From Desulfobulbaceae bacterium (lineage in GTDB: Bacteria; Desulfobacterota; Desulfobulbia; Desulfobulbales; SURF-16), in contig PKTX01000079.1 in NCBI GenBank assembly GCA_002868945.1, positions 1 to 47,512 on the forward strand: a stretch of DNA of 47,512 nucleotides. Direction: 5' to 3'. The notes under the pieces are model-generated. The model made no database searches. It was given only the letters and a program-made list of their open reading frames with translations, and was not told where the DNA came from. Both the position numbers and the translations under genes were made by a program. Below, in pieces: positions 17,916 to 26,454 of this stretch (positions are counted from its first letter, which is position 1; each line of letters opens with the position of its first letter).

Positions 17916-18336
17916 AATACCCCTCCTGATAATTTACCTGTGTATAACTACTAATAGTATAAATCTCTTTATGCCCTTTGGCCAGCCCTGCGGATCTCTT
18001 TTTTCTTTTCCCCTTTTATTTCAGAATGTTTTTCCGCATTTTTTCTGCTATCCGACCGGGAAAAGGTCCCTTCCTGGAGATCAAGGAGTACAAAAAAAGG
18101 CACTCCTCAAACAAAATGATCTCGCCATTACGACACAATGAAGCAGCCGGTAAAAAGTGAACGCCACCCAGGAGAGACAGGGGGTAGGCTGCAGACGTCC
18201 ATGCGGACGCCGCCCTTTAACGCCCCGCACCGGCGACACAGGCATGTGGCCCCAGAAAAACACCCCCTTGTTGCCTTGTTTTTTTATGGAAGACAGGCGT
18301 TCTTTCATTGTATTTTACCGGTAAACTATTTATGGG
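17916..18336. other. intergenic region upstream of gltX, no gene seen
   Basis: About 420 bp. The left part is AT-rich and probably contains the minus-strand promoter of the 101-aa gene (a TATACT on the minus strand near 17960, with a weak -35). The right part holds a small gacgtccatgcggacg hairpin near 18195. The short frames have no ribosome sites and no protein-like composition. Confidence 0.5.
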
Positions 18337-18416
18337 TATCTTGAATAATTAGATATTTCGGAGTCTCGCTTCGATCGCTTACCTGTTCGAGTTTGAGAAG
18401 CATGGAAAATAAAAAA
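18337..18416 (-). repeat. half copy of repeat family A (A3)
   Basis: Reverse-orientation half element. Terminal sequence tatcttgaataattagatat is followed by the reversed cassette cggagtctcgcttcg...cttacctg (18359-18384), then gtttgagaagcatggaaaataaaaaa, the start of the central palindrome. The other half is missing. Compare the full copy at 19964-20124. Confidence 0.7.
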
Positions 18417-18446
18417 GCCGCCCGGACCAGCCGGCACGGTGCGGCT
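18416..18446 (+). promoter_or_regulatory. leader hairpin before gltX
   Basis: Stem agccgc/gcggct encloses an inner acc...ggt pairing. It contains the 11-mer agccggcacgg, which also occurs in the glnS leader hairpin (20155-20165). No T-run follows, and no T-box specifier/antiterminator layout was seen. Role unknown. Confidence 0.35.
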
Positions 18447-18474
18447 CTGAAGAACTTTGCCAAGGAAACCTGTT

Positions 18475-19959
18475 ATGGCCAACGAAGTAAGATTGCGCTT
18501 CCCTCCCAGCCCCACCGGCTATCTGCATATCGGCGGCGCCCGTACCGCTATTTTGAACTGGCTCTACGCCAAAAAGCATGACGGCAAACTGATTCTGCGC
18601 ATTGAAGATACTGATGCCGAACGTTCCACCGAGGAGTCGATCACCGGCATTATTGACGGCCTCAACTGGCTGGGAATCGATTGGGATGAGGGGCCATACT
18701 TCCAGACCGCCTTTACCGAAGACCATCAGGTCGCGGCCCAACGCCTGGTCGAAGAGGGCAAGGCCTATAAGTGTTTCTGCACCAAGGAAGACCTTGACGC
18801 CAAGCGCGAGGCGGCCCTCACCGCCAAGCAGACTGTCGGCTATGACGGAGCCTGCAGCCGGCTCACTGCCGAGGAGATTGCCGAAAAAGAGGCGGCCGGC
18901 CTGGCGTCGGTGATCCGCTTCAAGGTGCCGGATCGACCCGGCGCCGTCGGTTATGACGACAAGGTTTTGGGGCGTATCGAGCAGCAGTACCGTGACATTT
19001 CCGACTTTGTCATTGTCCGCTCCAACGGCAAGCCCCTTTACCTGCTGTGCAACGTGGTGGATGACATCCGCGACCGGATCAGTCATATTATCCGCGGCCA
19101 GGACCACAAGGATAACACCATCCGCCAGATCCTGCTTTACGAGGCCCTGGGCGCGCCGGTGCCGGTCTTTGCCCATATGCCGTTGACCCTGGACACCAAC
19201 AAGGCCAAGATTTCCAAGCGCAGCCATGGCGAGATCGTTGCGGTGCAGTGGTATCGCGACAACGGCTTTCTGCCCTGGGCCATGGTTAACTTTCTCTGCC
19301 TGCTGGGCTGGTCGGCCGGTGATGACCGGGAGATCTTCTCCAGGGAAGAGCTCATTGCGGCCTTCAGCCTGGAACGGATCAATAAGTCGAACGCCGTCTT
19401 TAACTACAAGAAGGATGACCCCAAATTCATCACCGATCCCAAGCTCCTCAACATCAATGCCCATTACCTGCGCAGCATGGATATCAAGGAACTGGCCTCT
19501 CATGTCAAAAAGGAGATGGAGATAGCCGGTATTTGGGATCCGGCCTTTGAAGCGGAGCGCCAGGAGTGGTTTTTGAAGACCCTTGAGATGACACGCGAAC
19601 GCTTCTACACCCTGAAGGATTTTGTCACCCAGGGCCGCGCCTGGTTTGCCGATGATTTCGCCATGTGCCCCAAGGCCCGCAAAAAAAACCTGCTCAAACA
19701 TCCCGACCTCAAGGAGTGGTTGCCGGAGTTGGCCGAACAACTGAACGATCTCGACGTCTTTACGGCCGAGGAAACCGAACGGGTGGCCCGCGCCTTTGCC
19801 GAGGAAAAGGGCATCAAGCCCGGTATCCCCATTAACGGCTCCCGCGCCGTGCTCACCGGTCAGATCAAGGGGCCTTCCATGTTTGAGGTCTTTGCCCATC
19901 TCGGCAAGGAAACCGTGGTGCGCCGCCTGCGCCAGGCAGGCAAATGGTTTGAAGACTAG
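18475..19959 (+). CDS. gltX: glutamyl-tRNA synthetase
   Basis: Class I aminoacyl-tRNA synthetase charging tRNA-Glu, 494 aa. Catalytic signatures: PPSPTGYLHIGGARTA near residues 10-24 (HIGH equivalent) and KISKR at 245-249 (KMSKS equivalent). A C-terminal helical anticodon-binding domain follows (ARKKNLLKHPDLKEWL onward). Start ATG 18475 follows aaggaaacctgtt. With a GlnRS gene just downstream, this GltX can be the discriminating form, although a GatCAB route elsewhere cannot be excluded. Repeat halves A3 and A4 flank the gene. Confidence 0.96.
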   Translation: MANEVRLRFPPSPTGYLHIGGARTAILNWLYAKKHDGKLILRIEDTDAERSTEESITGIIDGLNWLGIDWDEGPYFQTAFTEDHQVAAQRLVEEGKAYKCFCTKEDLDAKREAALTAKQTVGYDGACSRLTAEEIAEKEAAGLASVIRFKVPDRPGAVGYDDKVLGRIEQQYRDISDFVIVRSNGKPLYLLCNVVDDIRDRISHIIRGQDHKDNTIRQILLYEALGAPVPVFAHMPLTLDTNKAKISKRSHGEIVAVQWYRDNGFLPWAMVNFLCLLGWSAGDDREIFSREELIAAFSLERINKSNAVFNYKKDDPKFITDPKLLNINAHYLRSMDIKELASHVKKEMEIAGIWDPAFEAERQEWFLKTLEMTRERFYTLKDFVTQGRAWFADDFAMCPKARKKNLLKHPDLKEWLPELAEQLNDLDVFTAEETERVARAFAEEKGIKPGIPINGSRAVLTGQIKGPSMFEVFAHLGKETVVRRLRQAGKWFED

Positions 19960-19963
19960 CGGG

Positions 19964-20124
19964 CATCTTGATGCAATTGCTCTTTTGGCCGATTTTTTCG
20001 TCGCTACGAAAATAAAAACCATCACATATGCCCGATATGTTGCTGTTTTTATTTTCCATGCTTCTCAAACTCGAACAGGTAAGCGAGCGAAGCGAGACTC
20101 CGAAATATCTCATTATGCAAGAGA
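19964..20124. repeat. full-length MITE-like element A4
   Basis: Best full copy of family A, about 161 bp. Imperfect terminal inverted repeats: catcttgatgcaattgctc at the left, and the complement of gaaatatctcattatgcaag at the right. The central palindrome gaaaataaaaa...tttttattttc surrounds acatat/atatgt. The cassette ggtaagcgagcgaagcgaga lies at 20078-20097. It sits between gltX and glnS. No open frame. Confidence 0.8.
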
Positions 20125-20136
20125 CCCTGGCAGGTG

Positions 20137-20163
20137 GTGCCGGCTGAAAGACTAAGCCGGCAC
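20137..20163 (+). promoter_or_regulatory. leader hairpin before glnS
   Basis: Perfect 9-bp stem gtgccggct/agccggcac with a 9-nt loop (gaaagacta), about 40 nt before the glnS start. No T-run follows, so it is not a classical terminator. It could be an RNA-stability or attenuator element, and it shares agccggcacgg with the gltX leader. A direct repeat acttctcaac (two copies, 20178-20199) lies between it and the ATG. Confidence 0.45.
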
Positions 20164-20204
20164 GGCTGGGGGCCCGACTTCTCAACTCTGACTTCTCAAC
20201 AAAA

Positions 20205-21890
20205 ATGACCGATATAGATACCAGCAATCTTGACTTTATCCGTACCATTGTCGCCAAAGACCTGGCCGCCGGCAAAAACGACGGCCGCCTGGTGACCCGC
20301 TTCCCGCCGGAGCCCAACGGCTATCTGCATATCGGTCATGCCAAATCGATCTGCCTCAACTTCGGCCTGGCCCAGGAGTATCCCCAGGGCGTCTGTCACA
20401 TGCGTTTTGACGACACTAATCCGGAAAAGGAGGAGGTGGAGTATATCGACTCCATCCTGGCAGACGTCAAATGGCTTGGTTTTGACTGGGGCGACAACCT
20501 CTTTTACGCCTCCGATTATTTTGACCAGCTCCATGACTACGCTGTGGAACTGATCAAGATGGGCAAGGCTTACGTGTGCAGCTTAAGCGGTGAAGAGATG
20601 CGCCAGTATCGCGGCACCCTGAAGGAGCCGGGTAGAGAAAGCCCCTACCGCAACCGCTCGGTGGAAGAGAACCTTGATCTTTTTCGCCGCATGAAAGACG
20701 GCGAGTTTGCCGACGGCACCTATGTCTTACGCGCCAAGATCGACATGGCCGCCCCCAATATCAACCTGCGCGATCCGATCATCTACCGCATCCGCAAGGT
20801 GCATCACCACCGCACCGGTGACAAGTGGTGCATCTACCCCATGTACGACTACACCCACTGTCTGTCGGATGCCATCGAGAAGGTCACCCACTCGCTCTGC
20901 ACCCTGGAGTTTGCCGACCATCGCCCCCTGTATGATTGGTTCCTCGACACCCTGCAGACCCCCTGCCATCCCCAGCAGATAGAGTTTGCCCGGCTCAACC
21001 TCAACTTCACGGTGATGAGCAAACGCAAACTCATGCAACTGGTGCAGGAGGGCTTTGTCAGCGGCTGGGATGACCCGCGCATGCTGACCATCTCGGGGCT
21101 CAGACGGCGTGGCTATACGCCGGCCGCCATCCGCAACTTCTGCGCCACCATTGGTCTGGCCAAACGGGAGAGCCGTATTGATATGGGGGTGCTGGAGAAC
21201 GCCATCCGCGATGATCTCAACGATAGGGCGCCACGCCGTCTGGCCGTCTTAAAGCCGTTGAAGGTGGTGATCACCAACTATCCGGAAGAGAAGGAAGAGG
21301 AGCTGGAGATTGCCAATCACCCCAAGGATGCAAGCTTGGGCAGCCGCATGATCCCCTTTTGCCGGGAAATCTACATCGACCGGGACGACTTCATGGAGGA
21401 ACCGGCCAAGAAGTTTTTCCGCCTTGCCCCGGGCCGCGAGGTGCGGCTGCGGGCCGCCTATTTCATCACCTGTCAGGAGGTGATCAAAGACAACAGCGGC
21501 GAAATCATTGAACTACGCTGCAGCTATGATCCGGCCAGCCGCGGCGGCTCATCGCCGGACGGCCGCAAGGTCAAGGGCACCCTGCACTGGGTCTCGGCCC
21601 GCCATGCCCTGGACGCTGAGATCCGCCTCTATGACCGGCTCTTTAACAAGGAAAACCCCGAAGATGACCCGGAGGTCGACTTCAAGGAGAATATCAACCC
21701 GGAATCCCTGCAGATCCTCTCCCACTGCAAACTGGAACCCGCCCTGGCCCAAGCCACGGCCAACGACCATTTCCAGTTTGAACGGGTCGGTTTCTTCTGC
21801 CTGGACAGGAAGGAGGGCAGCCCAAAACGGCCGCTCTTCAATCGCACCGTCACCCTGCGTGACACATGGGCCAAGCTGGTCAAAAGATAG
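20205..21890 (+). CDS. glnS: glutaminyl-tRNA synthetase
   Basis: Charges tRNA-Gln directly with glutamine; 561 aa, the usual length. [16 protein letters not shown] carries HIGH (42-45), with MSKRK in place of KMSKS near residue 270, and the C-terminal two-barrel anticodon-binding region from about 340 onward. Bacterial GlnRS is of eukaryotic transfer origin, and its presence here means Gln-tRNA need not come only from the amidotransferase pathway. ATG 20205 has no strong ribosome site (tctcaacaaaa). Convergent with the PAS gene; the stops are 4 bp apart with no terminator between. Confidence 0.96.
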   Translation: MTDIDTSNLDFIRTIVAKDLAAGKNDGRLVTRFPPEPNGYLHIGHAKSICLNFGLAQEYPQGVCHMRFDDTNPEKEEVEYIDSILADVKWLGFDWGDNLFYASDYFDQLHDYAVELIKMGKAYVCSLSGEEMRQYRGTLKEPGRESPYRNRSVEENLDLFRRMKDGEFADGTYVLRAKIDMAAPNINLRDPIIYRIRKVHHHRTGDKWCIYPMYDYTHCLSDAIEKVTHSLCTLEFADHRPLYDWFLDTLQTPCHPQQIEFARLNLNFTVMSKRKLMQLVQEGFVSGWDDPRMLTISGLRRRGYTPAAIRNFCATIGLAKRESRIDMGVLENAIRDDLNDRAPRRLAVLKPLKVVITNYPEEKEEELEIANHPKDASLGSRMIPFCREIYIDRDDFMEEPAKKFFRLAPGREVRLRAAYFITCQEVIKDNSGEIIELRCSYDPASRGGSSPDGRKVKGTLHWVSARHALDAEIRLYDRLFNKENPEDDPEVDFKENINPESLQILSHCKLEPALAQATANDHFQFERVGFFCLDRKEGSPKRPLFNRTVTLRDTWAKLVKR

Positions 21891-21894
21891 CAGC

Positions 21895-23214
21895 CTACTG
21901 CGGCAAACTCTCCTTGGCCCCCTCGCCGGCCTGGGGGCCGAGCAGCAGCGCCACCTTACTGTTGGCGCCATGCCCCAACAAAAGAGCGGTGGCTTGGCAC
22001 GGCAAGGGACTGCCGTGCCGGACGCGCAGCCCCACCTCAACGCCCATTGAGCACCCCAGACCCTGCTCCTCAAGCAGGGAGATCAGCCCAGCCGGGCCAT
22101 CCTCCAGCGCAAATATATCCGCAAAGCTGCGGGTGAGGAGCTCTGGGCGTTGCAGCTCCAGGAGATGGCAAGCCGGCATATTGCCATAGGTGAGCCGGCT
22201 GCTGCCTTGCTCAAAGACAAAGACCGCATCACTGGTGTGATCCATCAGGCCCTTGAACAGAGCCCGGTCCTGAGCCGCCTCAAGCCCCTCAAGATAGCGG
22301 GCCACCCGCAAGCAGACGGTCTCCAGCAAAGCGCGCTCCTCCTTGACAAAAAGGAGTTCACCCTCCAGGCTGGGATCCTCCAGATAGCTGATTTCCAGCC
22401 GCCCCCTCGTGTCGCCGGCCACCTCAATGGCATGGCTCATGCTCCATGGTGTTTCCTGAAAATTCTCCGTAGCCGTTATCTGCTCGTCAAGGCTCAGACG
22501 GGCCTCGGCCAGATGGGGAAAGGTCATGGCCGGCGGCAGCAGCCTGGTAACCCTGGTTAAGACCTCAGCCTGGGTCAGGGAGGCATCGCCAAGATAGCCG
22601 GCCACCCCGAACAGGCAGTGGAGCTCCTGAACGCGCTTGGTGAGATTGGCATGCAGGCGTTCCACCTGGCGCCGGGTGACGGCCAACTCTGTGAGATCAA
22701 GATAGCTCTTCAGGGTGAAAACCGCGCCGTTAATGGTGATGGGCGCCACCTTCTCCAGCACTGGAAAATGTTCGCCGCCGCTTCTGTGGAGCTGCCGATG
22801 CCGAACACCGTCGGATACAGAGGCCAGGCCACGAAACTCATCTGCCGTGCGGCGGCCCTCCTGCACCTCAAACTCCTCGATTCGCCGGCCGACAATGCCC
22901 TCCTTGGCCAGACCGATCATCTTACAGGCAGCGGGATTGACAAATTCTATTTTCCTGCTGGCAGGATTAATCACTGCCACGCCGGTCTGAATGGCTGACA
23001 GAATAATGCGCAAGCGCTCCTCTGACTCCTGCAACCGGCGGCGCTCCTTGCGCCCGCTTATCTGGTGGCGGCGGAGACGCTGCAGGACAAAACGGAGCTG
23101 TTGCCTGAAGAGGAAGAGGTGAAAGAACCAGGCCGCCAGAAAGACCGCCGGTATGACCAGCGGCCAATAGCGGCGGCTGAAATCATCAAAGACAACAAGA
23201 AAATCGGCACCCAT
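21895..23214 (-). CDS. membrane PAS-domain sensor without output kinase (439 aa)
   Basis: One N-terminal transmembrane segment (about 17-37, WPLVIPAVFLAAWFFHLFLF) is followed by a basic coiled linker. Next comes a PAS domain (about 62-180: RIILSAIQTGVAVINPASRK, then FVNPAACKMIGLA), a helical linker, a GAF-like region (about 200-320) and a second, divergent PAS (about 325-410: GLMDHTSDAVFVFEQG). No HisKA/HATPase, GGDEF, EAL or methyl-accepting region is visible. It therefore looks like a signal-input protein working through a partner. Start ATG 23214 is chosen for its ggggagaaca ribosome site; a GTG 20 codons upstream is possible. The family is not more precisely recognised. Confidence 0.8.
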   Translation of the reverse strand: MGADFLVVFDDFSRRYWPLVIPAVFLAAWFFHLFLFRQQLRFVLQRLRRHQISGRKERRRLQESEERLRIILSAIQTGVAVINPASRKIEFVNPAACKMIGLAKEGIVGRRIEEFEVQEGRRTADEFRGLASVSDGVRHRQLHRSGGEHFPVLEKVAPITINGAVFTLKSYLDLTELAVTRRQVERLHANLTKRVQELHCLFGVAGYLGDASLTQAEVLTRVTRLLPPAMTFPHLAEARLSLDEQITATENFQETPWSMSHAIEVAGDTRGRLEISYLEDPSLEGELLFVKEERALLETVCLRVARYLEGLEAAQDRALFKGLMDHTSDAVFVFEQGSSRLTYGNMPACHLLELQRPELLTRSFADIFALEDGPAGLISLLEEQGLGCSMGVEVGLRVRHGSPLPCQATALLLGHGANSKVALLLGPQAGEGAKESLPQ

Positions 23215-23339
23215 TGTTCTCCCCAGCTGCTCGACCACAATCGAAGCTTCATGAGGTACCTGCCGGTACCCCACCCATTTCGCTCACTCTTTCCCAGATG
23301 CCCCCATACTGCCAGTCTGGCACCAAATACGATCCCGTC

Positions 23340-23822
23340 TTAGTCAGGTGGGGCAAGGACCACGGCCCGGGAGGTAAACGAAATACCTTGCTGGCCTTCG
23401 GCACCAATCATTATTGACTCGACAAGGGGCGGGGTAACCGCTTCGGCGGCATGCCATTTCAGCAGAAAATTGGCACCGGAACCGCCCGACTTATCCTTCT
23501 GGGGGATAACATAGCGGATCGACTGCAAAGGGCCAAGGACCACGGCCCGGGCCACATATTCTTCCAGGAGATTGCCCCTGGTGTCATAGTAGTCGACGGC
23601 GGTAACGGTGATTGAGTGACGGGGGGCCACATTTCTGATACTCAGGGTGGCGGTCAAGAGCAGGGGCACATTCCGATTACCGGCATAGATATGGGAGTAG
23701 ATCGGCACATAGAGCTCCTGACCGGTGGAGCGCCGGACGCTCGGTTCGGCCAGGGCGGCGCCGGAAAAACAGCTCACCATGACAAACGCAGACAACAGCG
23801 CCAAAAGAGATCCCCTTGCCAT
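23340..23822 (-). CDS. DUF3124 family secreted protein
   Basis: Start ATG 23822 follows aaggagggggg; product 160 aa. The N-terminus is a Sec signal (LLALLSAFVMVSCFSGAALA), with a Cys that could also suggest a lipobox-like VSC, although the AxA cleavage site after ALA looks more likely. The mature part has the DUF3124 hallmarks: LYVPIYSHIYAGN, TATLSIRN, VDYYDTRGNLLEEY and GGSGANFLLKW. Function of the family is unknown; the location is periplasmic or envelope. Same strand as fbp upstream, which ends 40 bp before its start. Confidence 0.85.
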   Translation of the reverse strand: MARGSLLALLSAFVMVSCFSGAALAEPSVRRSTGQELYVPIYSHIYAGNRNVPLLLTATLSIRNVAPRHSITVTAVDYYDTRGNLLEEYVARAVVLGPLQSIRYVIPQKDKSGGSGANFLLKWHAAEAVTPPLVESIMIGAEGQQGISFTSRAVVLAPPD

Positions 23823-23861
23823 CCCCCCCTCCTTGCCGACCAGTGTGGCGGCCGCTTCCAT

Positions 23862-24872
23862 TCAACTGCCCAGAAACTCCTCAGCCTCATCCACATCAAG
23901 CTTGCTGCCGATGATCAGCGGCACCCGCTGGTGCAGATCCTCCGGTTCAATATCAAGGATATTACGGCCATCATCGGTGATGGCCCGACCGCCGGCCTGC
24001 TCAATGAGCATGGCCAGGGGAGCCGCCTCGTAGAGGAGGCGCAGTTTGCCATGGGATTTACCGGCATCCCTGCTGTCGCGCGGATAGGCAAAGAGGCCGC
24101 CGGTGATCAGATTGCGATGAAAGTCCGCCACCAGTGAACCGATATAGCGCGAGCTATAGGGCCTGCCCTTGTCGGCATCCGGTTCATTCACCATATCAAA
24201 GAAGTCGCGAACCCGGGGCTGCCAATAGGGGCGATTGCCGGTATTCAGGCTGAGATACCTGGCACGTTCCGGGGTCCTGATGTCGGCATGGGAAAGATAA
24301 AACTCACCGACACTGGGATCCAGGGTAAAGCCATGCACGCCATGACCGGTGGTGAAGACCAGCATGGTGGAGGAACCGTAGAGGATATAACCGGCCGCCA
24401 CCTGGTCGCGGCCGGGCTGGAGCAGATCGGCAAGATCGCCCTGCCCCGTCGCGCTGCGGCGGCGATGCACGGCAAAGATGGTGCCGATGCTGACATTGAC
24501 ATCGATATTCGAAGAGCCGTCCATGGGATCAAAGGCCAGGGTATATTTGCCCTCATAGCCTTCCTCCACCGGAATAACCGTATCCTCCTCCTCCGAGGTC
24601 ATGACGCAGAGGTAGCCGGAACGGGCCATGCGCCGGACAATGGTGCGATTGGCAAACTCGTCGAGCTTCTGAACCTCCTCGCCCTGAATATTGGTCTTGC
24701 CCGACATGCCGAGAATATCGGCGAGACCGGCCATATTCACCTCAGCGGAAATAGTTTTACCGGCCACGATCAGCTCATTAAGCAGCCCGGAGAGATCACC
24801 CGTGGCCTCGGGATGCAGGCGCTGGCTATCAACGATATGTCTATGGACGGTTACTCCCAGTGGTCTTCTCAT
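23862..24872 (-). CDS. fbp: fructose-1,6-bisphosphatase, class I
   Basis: Hydrolyses fructose-1,6-bisphosphate to fructose-6-phosphate in gluconeogenesis. The 336 aa from ATG 24872 is the standard length; a GTG at 24920 would add 16 residues. Class I motifs: SEEEDTV, the metal-binding FDPMDGSSNIDVNVSIGTIF, substrate-binding YSSRYIGSLVADFHRNL, and a C-terminal PLAMLIEQAGGRAITD. Codirectional with the DUF3124 gene. Divergent from the MFS gene at 25144 across 270 bp in which I see no convincing promoter. Confidence 0.96.
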   Translation of the reverse strand: MRRPLGVTVHRHIVDSQRLHPEATGDLSGLLNELIVAGKTISAEVNMAGLADILGMSGKTNIQGEEVQKLDEFANRTIVRRMARSGYLCVMTSEEEDTVIPVEEGYEGKYTLAFDPMDGSSNIDVNVSIGTIFAVHRRRSATGQGDLADLLQPGRDQVAAGYILYGSSTMLVFTTGHGVHGFTLDPSVGEFYLSHADIRTPERARYLSLNTGNRPYWQPRVRDFFDMVNEPDADKGRPYSSRYIGSLVADFHRNLITGGLFAYPRDSRDAGKSHGKLRLLYEAAPLAMLIEQAGGRAITDDGRNILDIEPEDLHQRVPLIIGSKLDVDEAEEFLGS

Positions 24873-25143
24873 ATGCTTCTGGCTCCATACCTCTTTATAG
24901 GAAAAATTATTGCATGACACCGCAGGTCAACACTCTGTCACCCCAGAGACAACCGGGCGCCTCTCTTTTTCATGACACTCTATTGAAATCACTATAAGAT
25001 ACCTATGCAACTCATTTTTTATTTTTACTTTTCTTGACTGACCCTCACAAAGCAATTTTGCTATTGGCTCAGCAGAACAACAAGATGGCGTTGACCCCCA
25101 ACAAACAAGGATCAGCAAGCCTGGAGAGTGACAGACAGACACC

Positions 25144-26454
25144 ATGAGCACCCAACCCTCTTTGTCCCCTAGGCCGATTAAACACATGGCTGCCGGTGAT
25201 CTACGCAGCTATTTCAGGCTGCTGCGCCACAATCCGGCCTTTACCCGCTTTTGGCTGGCCGGTGTCATCAGCCATATTGGCAACTGGTTCAACTATATCG
25301 GTATCTTTGTTCTGTTAAGCAGCCATACCGGATCGGGCCAGGCGGTGAGCTGGTTTCTCATCGCCAAGTTCCTGCCTGCCTTTCTCTGGGGCCCCATGGC
25401 CGGGGTAGTGGCCGACCGCCTGCCCCGCAAAATGATCATGATAGCCGGCGACCTGATCCGGGCCGTGCTGGTGCTGGGCTATCTGTTTGTCGACAGCGCC
25501 GATTACCTCTGGCTTGTCTATGTGCTGGCCCTCAGCCAGGAGACGGTGTGGAGCTTTACTGATCCGGCCCGACGCGCCTCGGTGCCCAATCTCTGCGCCA
25601 AAGAGGAGCTGAAGGTGGCCAACAGCCTCAGTGGCGCCACCTGGTCGGTGATGCTGGCAGTGGGGGCGGCCCTGGGTGGTTTTGTCACGGCTCTTTTCGG
25701 CTGGCAGACGGCCATCCTGGTTGATGCCGCCACCTTTATCCTGTCCGCGGCCATTCTCACCACCCTGCCCCTGCCCCACCAGCGCCGTGCCAAACCGGCC
25801 ATTACAAGCTGGTCCTCCCTGATCGGCCTTACCGACCTGCAGGAGGGCTGGCGTTACATTCTGCAACGCAAAGAAACAATGCGCCTCATTCTGGTGAAAA
25901 GCGGCTGGGCCATGGCCGGCGGCATCATGGTCATGCTCACGGTTTTCGGGGAACAGGTCTTTGGTGGTGAAAACGGCGGCAAGAGCGGTATTCTCTACTC
26001 GGCCCGCGGCATTGGCGCCGCTCTGGGGCCGGTAACCGCCTGGAAGCTCTTTGGCGAGGAACGGCCTGAGATGATCCGGGCCATCGGCTTCGGCTTTTTC
26101 ATGGCCGCGGCATCCTACCTCTGCTTCAGCCAGTCCCCCTCCCTTATCCCGGCGGCCTTTTTCGTCTTCTTTGCCCACCTGGGCGGTTCCGTGCAATGGG
26201 TCTTCTCAACAACCATCCTGCAGGAGACCGTGCCGGACAGCTTCCGCGGCCGGGTCTTTGCCGCGGAGATGGGCCTGCTCACCCTGGTGCTCTCCATCTC
26301 CACCTGGCTCACCGGCTTTATCCTTGATCTGGGAGCGGACCCGCGCCTGGTCACCGCCGGACTGGCCGCCTGTTTCCTGCTGCCGGGCCTGGCCTGGAGC
26401 ATGACCGCCATCCTGCCTGCAGGGGCCGCCAACGCTCAGTCGAAAAAACAGTAG
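25144..26454 (+). CDS. MFS transporter (EntS/MFS_3-like)
   Basis: Integral inner-membrane transporter of 436 aa with about 11-12 hydrophobic segments. The loop after the second segment has the MFS signature (GVVADRLPRKMIMIAGDLIR). The N-terminal NPAFTRFWLAGVISHIGNWF and the proline-rich second-half layout match the MFS_3/EntS exporter branch. Substrate cannot be assigned. Its 3' end overlaps the convergent radical SAM gene by 19 bp. Export of a modified peptide is a tempting link, but the two are transcribed toward each other and MFS genes are common, so this is only a possibility. Confidence 0.88.
   Translation: MSTQPSLSPRPIKHMAAGDLRSYFRLLRHNPAFTRFWLAGVISHIGNWFNYIGIFVLLSSHTGSGQAVSWFLIAKFLPAFLWGPMAGVVADRLPRKMIMIAGDLIRAVLVLGYLFVDSADYLWLVYVLALSQETVWSFTDPARRASVPNLCAKEELKVANSLSGATWSVMLAVGAALGGFVTALFGWQTAILVDAATFILSAAILTTLPLPHQRRAKPAITSWSSLIGLTDLQEGWRYILQRKETMRLILVKSGWAMAGGIMVMLTVFGEQVFGGENGGKSGILYSARGIGAALGPVTAWKLFGEERPEMIRAIGFGFFMAAASYLCFSQSPSLIPAAFFVFFAHLGGSVQWVFSTTILQETVPDSFRGRVFAAEMGLLTLVLSISTWLTGFILDLGADPRLVTAGLAACFLLPGLAWSMTAILPAGAANAQSKKQ

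Noticed and set aside
18081..18344. Short frames on both strands in the gltX upstream region
   Set aside because: Basic, Pro/Arg-rich random composition with no start signals.
19964..20124. CRISPR-like array or tandem repeat
   Set aside because: Copies are dispersed, palindromic and of unequal length, not regularly spaced direct repeats.
18416..20163. T-box or other riboswitch in the synthetase leaders
   Set aside because: No specifier loop, T-box TGGN sequence or terminator/antiterminator pair found.
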